Shown here: one piece after another, positions 15,081 to 22,591 of the stretch
Numbering within the stretch: the first letter of the stretch is position 1
Layout: each line of letters opens with the position of its first letter
Assembly (NCBI RefSeq): GCF_014836955.1
Contig: NZ_JACSPV010000023.1
Span: forward strand, 1 to 61,954
Direction: 5' to 3'
DNA length: 61,954 nucleotides
Source of the DNA: Bacillus norwichensis
GTDB taxonomy: Bacteria; Bacillota; Bacilli; Bacillales; Bacillaceae_C
Made by a program: the position numbers and the translations under genes
The notes under the pieces: model-generated
What the model was told of the DNA's origin: nothing
Seen by the model: only the letters and a program-made list of their open reading frames with translations
The model's database searches: none

Positions 15081-15085
15081 GTGCA

Positions 15086-15286
15086 ATGAATATTACGTTA
15101 AATGGAAACTCATTTGTACTCCCAAATGGTGTAACAAATGTTCAGCAGTTACTTGAACATCTTGAGCTTTCCGAGCGTATTGTGATCGTTGAAGTAAATA
15201 AGGAAATTGTTCCGAAAGAAAACTATGATCACTCAATTAGGGATCGAGATGAAGTGGAAATGATTCATTTTGTAGGAGGAGGATGA
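15086..15286 (+). CDS. thiS: Sulfur carrier protein ThiS
   Basis: A ubiquitin-like protein of 66 residues ending in HFVGGG. The C-terminal glycine is adenylated by ThiF and turned into a thiocarboxylate, the sulfur donor for thiazole formation. The body (VLPNGVTNVQQLLEHL, IVIVEVNKEIV, DRDEVEMI) has the ThiS beta-grasp pattern. ATG 15086 is used; a TTG nine bases upstream overlaps the end of tenI. The thiG start follows 3 nt after its stop. Confidence 0.93.
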   Translation: MNITLNGNSFVLPNGVTNVQQLLEHLELSERIVIVEVNKEIVPKENYDHSIRDRDEVEMIHFVGGG

Positions 15287-15289
15287 AGA

Positions 15290-16057
15290 ATGTTAAAAAT
15301 AGGAAATAAAACCTTTCAATCAAGACTTCTGCTGGGAACGGGAAAATATCCGTCTTTTGAGGTTCAAAAAGAAGCAGTTCAGGTTTCAGAAGCGGAGATT
15401 CTTACTTTTGCAGTGAGAAGGATGAATGTATTTGAACCTTCTCAGCCCAACTTTCTAGAAATGCTAGATCTATCTACATATACTCTGCTTCCGAATACAG
15501 CGGGGGCAAAAACAGCTGAGGAAGCTGTTCGAACGGCGAAGCTGGCCAAAGCTTCTGGGCTATGTGATATGGTGAAAGTAGAGGTCATTGGGTGTGACCG
15601 TTCATTGCTGCCAGATCCGGTTGAAACCTTGAAAGCTTCAGAAATGTTGTTGGAAGAAGGTTTTACTGTACTCACCTATACTTCAGATGATGTGGTTTTG
15701 GCGAAAAGGCTGGAGGAAATGGGTGTACATGCAATCATGCCGGGAGCATCGCCAATCGGATCAGGAAAAGGAATTTTAAATCCGCTACATTTGAAATTCA
15801 TTATAGAACAGTCAAAAGTACCGGTGATCATTGATGCGGGAATTGGCTCGCCGAAGGACGCCGCGTATGCTATGGAGCTTGGTGCTGATGCAGTTCTGTT
15901 GAATACTGCTGTTTCGGGTGCGAAAGATCCTGTGAAAATGGCTGGAGCCATGAAGCTGGCAATCCAAGCTGGACGTCTTGGTTTTGAGGCAGGCAGAATC
16001 GATGAGCGGGATTACGCGGTGGCGAGCAGCCCGATGGAAGGGTTGCTGCCGACTTGA
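15290..16057 (+). CDS. thiG: Thiazole synthase ThiG
   Basis: Makes the thiazole phosphate ring from deoxyxylulose phosphate, dehydroglycine and ThiS thiocarboxylate. TIM barrel of 255 residues (family about 256). The Schiff-base lysine is K96 in MVKVEVIGC. Phosphate-binding glycines lie in [12 protein letters not shown] and in [20 protein letters not shown], and the C-terminal ASSPMEGLL is typical. GGAGGATGAAGA precedes ATG 15290. Its stop overlaps the thiF start. Confidence 0.95.
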   Translation: MLKIGNKTFQSRLLLGTGKYPSFEVQKEAVQVSEAEILTFAVRRMNVFEPSQPNFLEMLDLSTYTLLPNTAGAKTAEEAVRTAKLAKASGLCDMVKVEVIGCDRSLLPDPVETLKASEMLLEEGFTVLTYTSDDVVLAKRLEEMGVHAIMPGASPIGSGKGILNPLHLKFIIEQSKVPVIIDAGIGSPKDAAYAMELGADAVLLNTAVSGAKDPVKMAGAMKLAIQAGRLGFEAGRIDERDYAVASSPMEGLLPT

Positions 16058-17067
16058 ACGAACGATATTCGAGGCAAGAATTGTTTGAACCTATTGGGGA
16101 GGCAGGCCAAAAGAAGTTGGGCCAAGCTCATATTTTGATTATCGGGGCAGGGGCGCTAGGATCGGCAAGTGCAGAAATGCTAGCTCGCTCCGGTGTTGGG
16201 AAGCTAACAATTGTCGATCGGGACATTTTGGATTGGACAAACTTGCAAAGACAACAGCTTTACACTGAGCAGGATGTGAGGGATCAGCTACCAAAGGCAG
16301 TTGCGGCGAAACGTCGTTTAGGAAAAGTGAACAGTCTAGTCGAAGTTGAGACTTTTACAGCGGATGTAACGGTGGAAAATGCTGAAGAACTAGTTAAAGG
16401 GAAAACCTTGATCGTGGATGCGACTGATAATATTGAAACAAGACTTTTAATGAATGACGCGGCTTTAAAGGTTGGCATACCTTTTTTTATGGGGGCGGTT
16501 GTGGCCAGCTATGGTTTAACCTATGCTATTGGGGTAGGAGAACAACCATGTCTGCACTGTTTGCTAGACACGTTGCCGCCGCAAACGCTCACCTGTGATA
16601 CAGCAGGGGTCATCAGTCCGATTGTCCAGGTAGTTGCTTCTCATCAGGTGACGAATGTTTTCAAATATGTTGTTGGAGAAAAGGTGGATTGTAGACTGAA
16701 GTCTTTTGATCTTTGGAAAGGGGATCAGGCGGCAATTGATGTAACATCTCTTCGCCGCCGTGATTGTCCTAGTTGCTCTGAGAGAGCAGAGTATCCATTT
16801 TTATCAAGAGAAAATCAAACAAAAACAGCCGTGCTATGCGGGCGGGACACCGTGCAGCTTACATTTCCGGGAAAACGGAGCGTGGAACTCAGATCAATTG
16901 CCAACTCTATCAGTCCGATTGTGAGTAACCTAATTTCCAATATTCATTTAGTCGCCTGTGAATATGAAGGGTATCGTATTGTTTTATTCCGAGATGGGCG
17001 GATGCTTGTGCATGGAACGAAAAACATTGATCAGGCTAAAATTATTGCGGCCCAACTCTTGGGCTGA
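16054..17067 (+). CDS. thiF: ThiS adenylyltransferase ThiF
   Basis: An E1-like enzyme of 337 residues activating the ThiS C-terminus with ATP. The nucleotide-binding loop is [18 protein letters not shown] at residues 26-43, then [16 protein letters not shown] and DATDNIETR. Zinc-binding Cys pairs are visible (CLHC near 168 and CPSC near 240). Residues past about 255 form an extra C-terminal domain seen in Bacillus ThiF/MoeB relatives. The TTG start at 16054 overlaps the thiG TGA. Last gene of the operon; tenA, thiO and thiD of the B. subtilis operon are not present here. Confidence 0.92.
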   Translation: MNERYSRQELFEPIGEAGQKKLGQAHILIIGAGALGSASAEMLARSGVGKLTIVDRDILDWTNLQRQQLYTEQDVRDQLPKAVAAKRRLGKVNSLVEVETFTADVTVENAEELVKGKTLIVDATDNIETRLLMNDAALKVGIPFFMGAVVASYGLTYAIGVGEQPCLHCLLDTLPPQTLTCDTAGVISPIVQVVASHQVTNVFKYVVGEKVDCRLKSFDLWKGDQAAIDVTSLRRRDCPSCSERAEYPFLSRENQTKTAVLCGRDTVQLTFPGKRSVELRSIANSISPIVSNLISNIHLVACEYEGYRIVLFRDGRMLVHGTKNIDQAKIIAAQLLG

Positions 17068-17072
17068 AACTG

Positions 17073-17100
17073 GAGCATTCCGCTGAGGGATGCTCTTTTT
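17073..17100 (+). terminator. Terminator of the thi operon
   Basis: GAGCATTCC pairs with GGGATGCTC and is followed by TTTTT. Confidence 0.85.
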
Positions 17101-17140
17101 GGTTTTAGGAAATTTTTGGAAGGAGAGGCGTCTTCCTGAT

Positions 17141-17250
17141 AATTGTGCGAAATTCAAGATTATCGTGCGAAAATCAAAATAATGGTGCGAAGTCTCCATT
17201 TATCGTGCGAAAAAAGGGAAAATCGTGCGAATCCAGCAATTATCGTGCGA
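17141..17250 (+). repeat. Six GTGCGA motifs at an exact 20-nt period
   Basis: AT(T/C/G)GTGCGAA-type motifs have GTGCGA at 17145, 17165, 17185, 17205, 17225 and 17245. Roughly ten bases are conserved (consensus TTATCGTGCGAA) and the alternate ten vary. Two DNA turns separate neighbouring motifs. Not associated with cas genes. Confidence 0.9.
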
Positions 17251-17265
17251 ACAATGTTTTGTTCA

Positions 17266-17629
17266 CCCCTAAGCAGCCGCCCTCCGCTTTTCTTGTTGTC
17301 TAGCTCCAGCGCTCAGCGACTAGCAGACTTCCTTCTCCTTCCTACGATAAGTCAACATCGGCTCCGACGGACAGGAAGTCCTAGTGCCACCGAAGCCACA
17401 GGATGTGGCGACTTGAGGCGGCCTTTGGCTTCGCCGTGTTTCCTTTATCTCGTCAGGAGTCGTCCAGTCTGTACGTCGCTAAACGAGCGCTTCCGCTTTT
17501 CTACTGTCCAGCTGCGGTCGGCAGGGGCTCGAGGTCGCTTCGGTCAAGCCAATGAAGTCAAAGGGCGACTTCACTGGCTTGACCTCCAGCGCTTGTCGCC
17601 CCTAAGCGGCCGCCCTCCGCTTTTCTTGT
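17266..17629. repeat. GC-rich Bacillus intergenic repeat bounded by 31-bp direct repeats
   Basis: CCCCTAAGC(A/G)GCCGCCCTCC plus CGCTTTTCTTGT occurs at 17266-17296 and 17599-17629 with one mismatch. Between them are TCTAGCTCCAGCGCTCAGCG and CTACGATAAGTCAACATCGG, phrases I know from a repetitive element scattered through Bacillus genomes. The long ORF crossing it lacks coding character. Degenerate pieces recur near 22340 and 50905-51010. Confidence 0.75.
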
Positions 17630-17731
17630 AACAAATTCTTTACATTGGGTTCTGTTTACTTTTTAATCCTTCTTCATTAGTATTGTTTAAGGATAAATAA
17701 TGTTGAAATACGTGAAAAAAGGGCTGAAGAA

Positions 17732-19354
17732 ATGGATTTGCAAACATTGCTTTTCATGTTTTTTGGAGGGCTGGGCATCTTTTTATATGGGATTAAGTCA
17801 ATGGGTGACGGACTCCAAAAAGTCGCTGGTGACGGTCTTCGGGATTTGCTTGACCGTTTTACGACGAAGCCGATTATGGGAGTGCTGACAGGTATTATTG
17901 TCACTGTTCTCATCCAATCCAGCTCTGGAACGACAGTTTTGACTATCGGATTGGTGACGGCAGGGTTTATGACATTAAGACAGGCTATTGGGGTCATTAT
18001 GGGTGCCAATATTGGGACAACAGTCACGGCTTTTATTATCGGGATTAATATTTCTGATTATGCTTTGCCAATTATTGCACTTGGTGCATTTTTGATTTTC
18101 TTTTTCAAAAACCATAGGGTCAACAATATTGGAACGGTCTTTTTTGGTTTTGGGGCACTGTTCTTTGGCTTGAGTCTTATGGGAGATGCGATGAAGCCGC
18201 TTCGCGGAGCGCAATTTTTTACTGATTTAACCGTAAGTCTGAGTGACCATCCATTACTTGGGGTGTTGGTCGGTGTCCTTTTTACTGTGATTGTTCAAAG
18301 TTCGTCGGCGTCTATTGCTCTTCTTCAAACGCTTTTTGATCAAGGGACTATTGCTTTGAATGCAGCCTTGCCCATTTTGTTTGGAGATAATATCGGAACG
18401 ACGATTACAGCCATTTTGGCATCTATCGGTGCTTCTGTTGCAGCCAAAAGAGCTGCGCTGACTCATGTCATTTTTAACATTATCGGGACTATTCTTGTTT
18501 TAATTTTATTTATTCCATTTGTCCATTTAATTGAATATCTGCAAGCAACTCTGAGCTTGAATCCAAAGATGACGATTGCCTTTGCACATGGGACCTTCAA
18601 TGTAACGAATACAATCATTCAATTTCCTTTCATTGCTGTTTTGGCCTGGATTGTGACGAGGCTTGTACCGGGCGAGGATAAGATGATTGAGCATAAACCT
18701 GTTCATTTGGGTGAAAAATTTATCCGGCAATCTCCGTCTGTTGCGCTTGGACAAGGAAAGAAGGAAGTTCTTCGCATGGGTGATCTGGCAGAGCAAGGGC
18801 TTAAAGAAGTGGTGGATTTTTATAAAACAAAAGGAAAGAAACACCGTGAGCTTCTTCCGCAAATCGAAGACGCTTTAAATAATTTAGATAAAGTGATTAC
18901 GGACTATTTGGTCCAAATATCTTATCACTCTTTGTCCGATCAGGATTTAAAAACACATAGTTCACTTTTAAATACGGTGATGGACTTGGAGCGCATTGGT
19001 GATCATATCGAAAACATTATGGAACTGGTCGACAGTCAGATCAATAATAAGATAAAGTTTTCTGAATCGGCTGTTAATGATTTGGACAGGATGTTCGAGC
19101 TGACTTCCACTACTCTTCGTCAGGCGCTTGAAGCTTTGCAGGAGGATAATGAATCTAAAGCAGGGGCAGTACTTGCTAATGAAAGGCTGATTAATAAAAT
19201 GGAGCGGGATCTGCGTAAAAAGCATATCCAGCGACTCAATGACAATCTTTGTACGGGTACGGCCGGAATCGTTTATGTGGATATCGTCAGTAACCTTGAA
19301 CGGATTGGGGATCATGCTGTTAACATTGCGCAAGCTGTTATTGGAGATATTTAA
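17732..19354 (+). CDS. Na/Pi cotransporter family protein with PhoU-like C-terminal domain
   Basis: A polytopic membrane protein of 540 residues, NptA/YjbB type. It has two inverted repeat halves with the QSSS signatures VLIQSSSGTTVLTIG (about residue 62) and VIVQSSSASIALLQ (about 188), each followed by GxNIGTT (GANIGTTVTA, GDNIGTTITA). Residues from about 345 form a soluble PhoU-like helical bundle with two LERIGDH motifs. Role: sodium-dependent phosphate uptake or phosphate balance in the membrane. ATG 17732 has AAAGGG 9 nt upstream. The stop codon TAA lies in the first bases of repeat element copy A. Confidence 0.88.
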   Translation: MDLQTLLFMFFGGLGIFLYGIKSMGDGLQKVAGDGLRDLLDRFTTKPIMGVLTGIIVTVLIQSSSGTTVLTIGLVTAGFMTLRQAIGVIMGANIGTTVTAFIIGINISDYALPIIALGAFLIFFFKNHRVNNIGTVFFGFGALFFGLSLMGDAMKPLRGAQFFTDLTVSLSDHPLLGVLVGVLFTVIVQSSSASIALLQTLFDQGTIALNAALPILFGDNIGTTITAILASIGASVAAKRAALTHVIFNIIGTILVLILFIPFVHLIEYLQATLSLNPKMTIAFAHGTFNVTNTIIQFPFIAVLAWIVTRLVPGEDKMIEHKPVHLGEKFIRQSPSVALGQGKKEVLRMGDLAEQGLKEVVDFYKTKGKKHRELLPQIEDALNNLDKVITDYLVQISYHSLSDQDLKTHSSLLNTVMDLERIGDHIENIMELVDSQINNKIKFSESAVNDLDRMFELTSTTLRQALEALQEDNESKAGAVLANERLINKMERDLRKKHIQRLNDNLCTGTAGIVYVDIVSNLERIGDHAVNIAQAVIGDI

Positions 19355-19476
19355 CTTCATTCAGCAGAAGTCACCCACTTTTGTAAGTGGTGAGATTCCA
19401 TTCAGTGGGGTTCACCCCTCGGCGGATGTCACAGATTTTCAGAGGAATTTATTGAGCGAAGCTCTAAAATACGCCA
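19350..19476 (+). repeat. Structured intergenic repeat, copy A (short form)
   Basis: Begins TTTAACTTCATTCAGCAG, contains the CCACTT-TTGT-AAGTGG hairpin and GGCGGATGTCACAGATTTTC, and ends AAAATACGCC. It supplies the stop codon of the preceding transporter gene. Related copies start at 44532, 44821, 51139, 59050 and 60433. Confidence 0.85.
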
Positions 19477-19481
19477 TATAA

Positions 19482-19524
19482 TAAGCGGCAGTCAGGGGAG
19501 AGCCCAGTCTGCCGCTTAACTTTT
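19482..19524. terminator. Hairpin terminator, possibly bidirectional
   Basis: TAAGCGGCAG pairs with CTGCCGCTTA; the plus-strand tail is ACTTTTCTTT. It lies between the transporter and the small minus-strand gene. Confidence 0.65.
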
Positions 19525-19600
19525 CTTTCGCCGCCATCTGCGAATTCTTCGGAAATTTCCCGGTTTTCCTCATGGCATATTGTTGTTTGGTGCTGCTTCT

Positions 19601-19771
19601 TCATTCATGTTTAACCTCACAACTATAGTCCTCGGAATCCGCTTCTGTCTCCTCATGTGCAACGGCAGCTATAAATCCGTATCCAGTCGGACTCCATTCC
19701 AATACTTCCTCCTTGGAATTCCTCTTTAAGTTGAAAAGGCGAAGCTTCCGTTCATAATCATTTCTTTCCAT
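19601..19771 (-). CDS. Small hypothetical protein, 56 residues
   Basis: On the minus strand ATG 19771 follows GAAGGAGGGTCCCTTA, a strong ribosome site. The product begins MERNDYERKLRLFNLKRN, has WSPTGYGFIAAVAHE in the middle and ends DYSCEVKHE. The N-terminal half is basic and helical, the C-terminal half acidic with one Cys. No signal peptide, membrane helix or known domain is seen. It starts 47 nt after the flavin reductase stop on the same strand, so it is probably the second gene of that transcript and ends before the hairpin at 19482-19518. Function unknown. Confidence 0.6.
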   Translation of the reverse strand: MERNDYERKLRLFNLKRNSKEEVLEWSPTGYGFIAAVAHEETEADSEDYSCEVKHE

Positions 19772-19818
19772 TAAGGGACCCTCCTTCTAGAGTTATTGTC
19801 CCCATTGCAATGGAAAAA

Positions 19819-20442
19819 TTATTCAGGCCGGATAAGGCTGTACATTTTTCCAAGCTCTGCATAGTTGCTTCCGGCAAGTCGAGCAACAGGACGCAATGTC
19901 TCAGTAAAAACATAGCCTTTCTCTGGATCATATACTGTTTCATCTATATGTATACAAACGATACGAGCCATAAGAAAATCGGTTACGATACCCCCCGCAT
20001 CATTTCTGATTTCGTGATGCTGCTCAAGGCGGCACTCAAATCGTACCTTTGCCTCTAAAATTCCTGGGACGCTGACAATTGTGCTGTCTATTGTAGTAAG
20101 GCTTGTTAGTTCCAACTCACTTCGCGCTGCCGGAAGCAAGGCAGCCGTTTCATTGATATCTTCAATGAGGTTTTCTGTGCTGATATGGACGACAAGTTCA
20201 CCGTTTGTTACGGCATTACGCGCAGTGTCCTTTATAGTGTTTCCTGCCCGCCTTCCAATAGATAGCGAAATGATTGGGGGTTCGCTGCTAACAATATTAA
20301 AAAAGCTGAATGGTGCTGCGTTAACCGTTCCATTTACAGTAGAAGTGGTGGTGACAAATGCTATCGGCCGTGGAACGATGGAGCCGGTTAACAGTTTGTA
20401 CTTTTCTCTGCTCTGTAGTCCATTTGGATCTAGGGTAATCAT
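19819..20442 (-). CDS. ywrF: Flavin reductase-like FMN-binding protein (YwrF-like)
   Basis: A split-barrel flavoprotein of 207 residues, DIM6/NTAB group. YKLLTGSIVPRPIAFVTT near residue 15, AAPFSFFNIVSSEPPIIS near 41 and KDTARNAVTNGELVVHIS near 70 match B. subtilis YwrF along its length; the C-terminus has LRPVARLAGSNYAELG. It binds FMN and probably reduces flavin with NAD(P)H for a monooxygenase, partner unknown. ATG 20442 follows GAAAGGTGGGTTTTC. The longer in-frame extension upstream is not needed. Confidence 0.85.
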   Translation of the reverse strand: MITLDPNGLQSREKYKLLTGSIVPRPIAFVTTTSTVNGTVNAAPFSFFNIVSSEPPIISLSIGRRAGNTIKDTARNAVTNGELVVHISTENLIEDINETAALLPAARSELELTSLTTIDSTIVSVPGILEAKVRFECRLEQHHEIRNDAGGIVTDFLMARIVCIHIDETVYDPEKGYVFTETLRPVARLAGSNYAELGKMYSLIRPE

Positions 20443-20586
20443 GAAAACCCACCTTTCTTGAAATATTCCGACTAGTTTTCTTTTCAATTGTACACAAGCC
20501 CTCGAAAAAAGAGAATAGATATCTTTTGTCCAACTGCTTGGCATTCGCTATTCTTAATATATAAACACAGATCTCACTGAAAAGCG

Positions 20587-21891
20587 GTGTGGATGATGGA
20601 AACAGTTTTTTCAAGAAAACGATTGCTGAAAGGATTAAACAAATGCTCATCTTATGAAGGAATTGATCCGATTGAATTGGCAGAAAAGCTGAATGAGCTT
20701 GCGCAAATCGGTAAAACAGAGCAGGGAGGAGTCTCCCGTTTTCCTTATACAGATGAGGAAAGGAAGGCTAAGCAACTGTTCAACGGATGGATGGAAGAAA
20801 TAGGTCTTACCATCAGAGAAGATGCGATTGGAAACTTGTTCGGACGGATTGAGGGAGAAGAACCGGCGCTTCCTGTGGTGTTGACGGGTTCCCATTTGGA
20901 TAGCGTCCCTAATGGAGGCGTTTTTGATGGTCCGCTCGGGTGTGTAAGCAGCCTGCTGGCTATTGAGGCGCTTATCAAGTCCAACGTTCCATTGAAAAGG
21001 TCTATTGAGCTTGTTGCATTTGTTGACGAAGAGGGAGCAAGGTTCAATAACAGCTTGTTCGGGAGCAGAACGATGATGGGAGAAGTAAAAAAGGAAGACT
21101 TGAAGAGGTTCAAGGACAAAGCTGGAATAGTATTATATGAAGCGATGTTAGAAAGCGGTTTTACCCCTGAGCATATTTCTTCAGCTTTCCGGAGTCCGGA
21201 TGAAATCTACGCTTTTTTGGAATTGCATATTGAGCAGGGCAAAAGGTTGGAAACAGAAGGGAAGAATATCGGGGTTGTAAATGGAATTGCTGGACCTGCT
21301 TGGATGTCTTTTACTTTTTATGGCGAAACAGATCATGCTGGAAACACACCGATGGAGTATCGGAAAGATACAGTGGCGGCGGCAGGCGAGTTCATCCTGG
21401 AAGTAGAAAAAATACCGCGAAAATATAGTGAAACGGCTGTTGCGACTGTCGGAAAAGTGCATGTTTTTCCCAACGGAACAAATGTAATCGCAGGTAAAAC
21501 AAAATTGATGGTTGATACGAGAGATATCGATGAAAATGCTCGGGATCAAATACTGGAGGCTTTGAAGCGTTCGGCACATGAGATTTCCCAAAAGCGAGGG
21601 CTATCTGTTGAAATGAAAGAAGAAATCAAAATCCCACCGGTAATCGCGTCTGATTCAATTCAGAAGATAATTCGTTCCGCCGCTGAAAAGAATGGATTAA
21701 CGACAACCACTATTCCAAGTGGTGCAGGACATGATGCGATGATTATGGGGAAATACGTTCCATCCGGCATGGTTTTCGTTCCGAGCCATAACGGAAAAAG
21801 TCATTCACCGGAAGAATGGACGTCCCTTTCGGATTGTGTCAATGGAGTTCAAATAATGAAAGAGGCGTTGAAAAGACTGGCTAATGATTAG
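20587..21891 (+). CDS. M20-family Zn amidohydrolase (N-carbamoyl-amino acid hydrolase / allantoate amidohydrolase type)
   Basis: A metallo-hydrolase of 434 residues in the hydantoinase/carbamoylase family. Di-metal ligands are visible: TGSHLDSVPNGGVFDGPLG (His/Asp, about residue 100), FVDEEGARF (Glu pair, about 143) and LELHIEQG (His, about 213). SGAGHDAMIMG and PSHNGKSHSPEEW near the C-terminus complete the set. Such enzymes cleave N-carbamoyl-L-amino acids, beta-ureidopropionate or allantoate; neighbours do not reveal the substrate. GTG 20587, ATG 20593 and ATG 20596 are all possible starts and none has a strong ribosome site. Divergent from the flavin reductase. Confidence 0.85.
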   Translation: MWMMETVFSRKRLLKGLNKCSSYEGIDPIELAEKLNELAQIGKTEQGGVSRFPYTDEERKAKQLFNGWMEEIGLTIREDAIGNLFGRIEGEEPALPVVLTGSHLDSVPNGGVFDGPLGCVSSLLAIEALIKSNVPLKRSIELVAFVDEEGARFNNSLFGSRTMMGEVKKEDLKRFKDKAGIVLYEAMLESGFTPEHISSAFRSPDEIYAFLELHIEQGKRLETEGKNIGVVNGIAGPAWMSFTFYGETDHAGNTPMEYRKDTVAAAGEFILEVEKIPRKYSETAVATVGKVHVFPNGTNVIAGKTKLMVDTRDIDENARDQILEALKRSAHEISQKRGLSVEMKEEIKIPPVIASDSIQKIIRSAAEKNGLTTTTIPSGAGHDAMIMGKYVPSGMVFVPSHNGKSHSPEEWTSLSDCVNGVQIMKEALKRLAND

Positions 21892-21902
21892 AAGTTAGTA
21901 TA

Positions 21903-21950
21903 AAAAAAGCGCGTGAAATCGAGGTTTTTACATCTGACTTCACGCGGTTT
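21903..21950. terminator. Bidirectional hairpin, CGCGTGAAATC family
   Basis: CGCGTGAA pairs with TTCACGCG over a long loop, flanked by an A-run at 21903-21908 and GGTTTGT. It is shared by the converging amidohydrolase and ytxJ genes. A sister copy is at 35463. Confidence 0.6.
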
Positions 21951-21959
21951 GTCTACATC

Positions 21960-22298
21960 TTATTTGATATGCTCTGTTAATGCTTCCTTGATATTTTTCC
22001 CAGTGATATTCCAATGAGAAGTGTTCCACGCAGCTTTTCCATCAATTAAAAGGAAAATTTGTGGCGACTCATGCTTTATGGCTAAATCTTCAGCTACTTG
22101 ATTTGAAACTGGACGGCTTTCACTTACAGTCAAAAAATACTTGTCCAGATCCGTTTCGAATTCCTGATATTCCTTATAGGCATCTGCGCTGACATTACAT
22201 GTTGTACTATGTTTAAACAAAAATACAGGTTTTTCGTTTGAACCCTCCAAAAGGCTTTTCCATTCTGATTCAGATGTAATTTGTTTTAATTCTGACAT
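21960..22298 (-). CDS. ytxJ: YtxJ, bacillithiol-system bacilliredoxin-like protein
   Basis: A thioredoxin-fold protein of 112 residues. LFKHSTTCNVSADAYKEY near residue 27 holds the single active-site cysteine (TCNVS). RPVSNQVAEDLAIKHESPQI near 62 includes the structural region leading to a cis-Pro, and DGKAAWNTSHWNIT is the usual YtxJ ending. It reduces proteins mixed with bacillithiol in low-GC Gram-positives. ATG 22298 is chosen because GGAAGGA ends 9 nt before it; two upstream ATGs are closer. Its presence implies a bacillithiol-using organism. Confidence 0.9.
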   Translation of the reverse strand: MSELKQITSESEWKSLLEGSNEKPVFLFKHSTTCNVSADAYKEYQEFETDLDKYFLTVSESRPVSNQVAEDLAIKHESPQIFLLIDGKAAWNTSHWNITGKNIKEALTEHIK

Positions 22299-22591
22299 CA
22301 TAACCATCCTTCCGTAATTGAAAATGAGAGTTGAAGCTTTGAGCGGGTGCTTCCACTTTTCTTATTATCCCAAAATTTTCTGCATCCATCATCTTTATTG
22401 CTTTCCGACTTGATTTTTAGTAATGGATATTTATCTCTTCTTTTACAAAAATAGAGATTTGTATCTGTAAAATTTCAAAGTGTGTTTTCAATTATGTATG
22501 AGTTTGAATATATGCTAAAATAGATAAGATGTACTTTTAACATAAAAGTTGTAAACAATCAATCCGGATAGAAAGAAGGGTTTATTGCGAT

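Noticed and set aside
17141-17250. 20-nt periodic repeats as a CRISPR array
   Set aside because: The repeat core is only about 10 nt, spacers are about 10 nt, and there are no cas genes or leader.
17143-17631. 162-codon ORF across the repeat region
   Set aside because: It runs through the GTGCGA array and the GC-rich repeat, has no ribosome site and has low-complexity composition.
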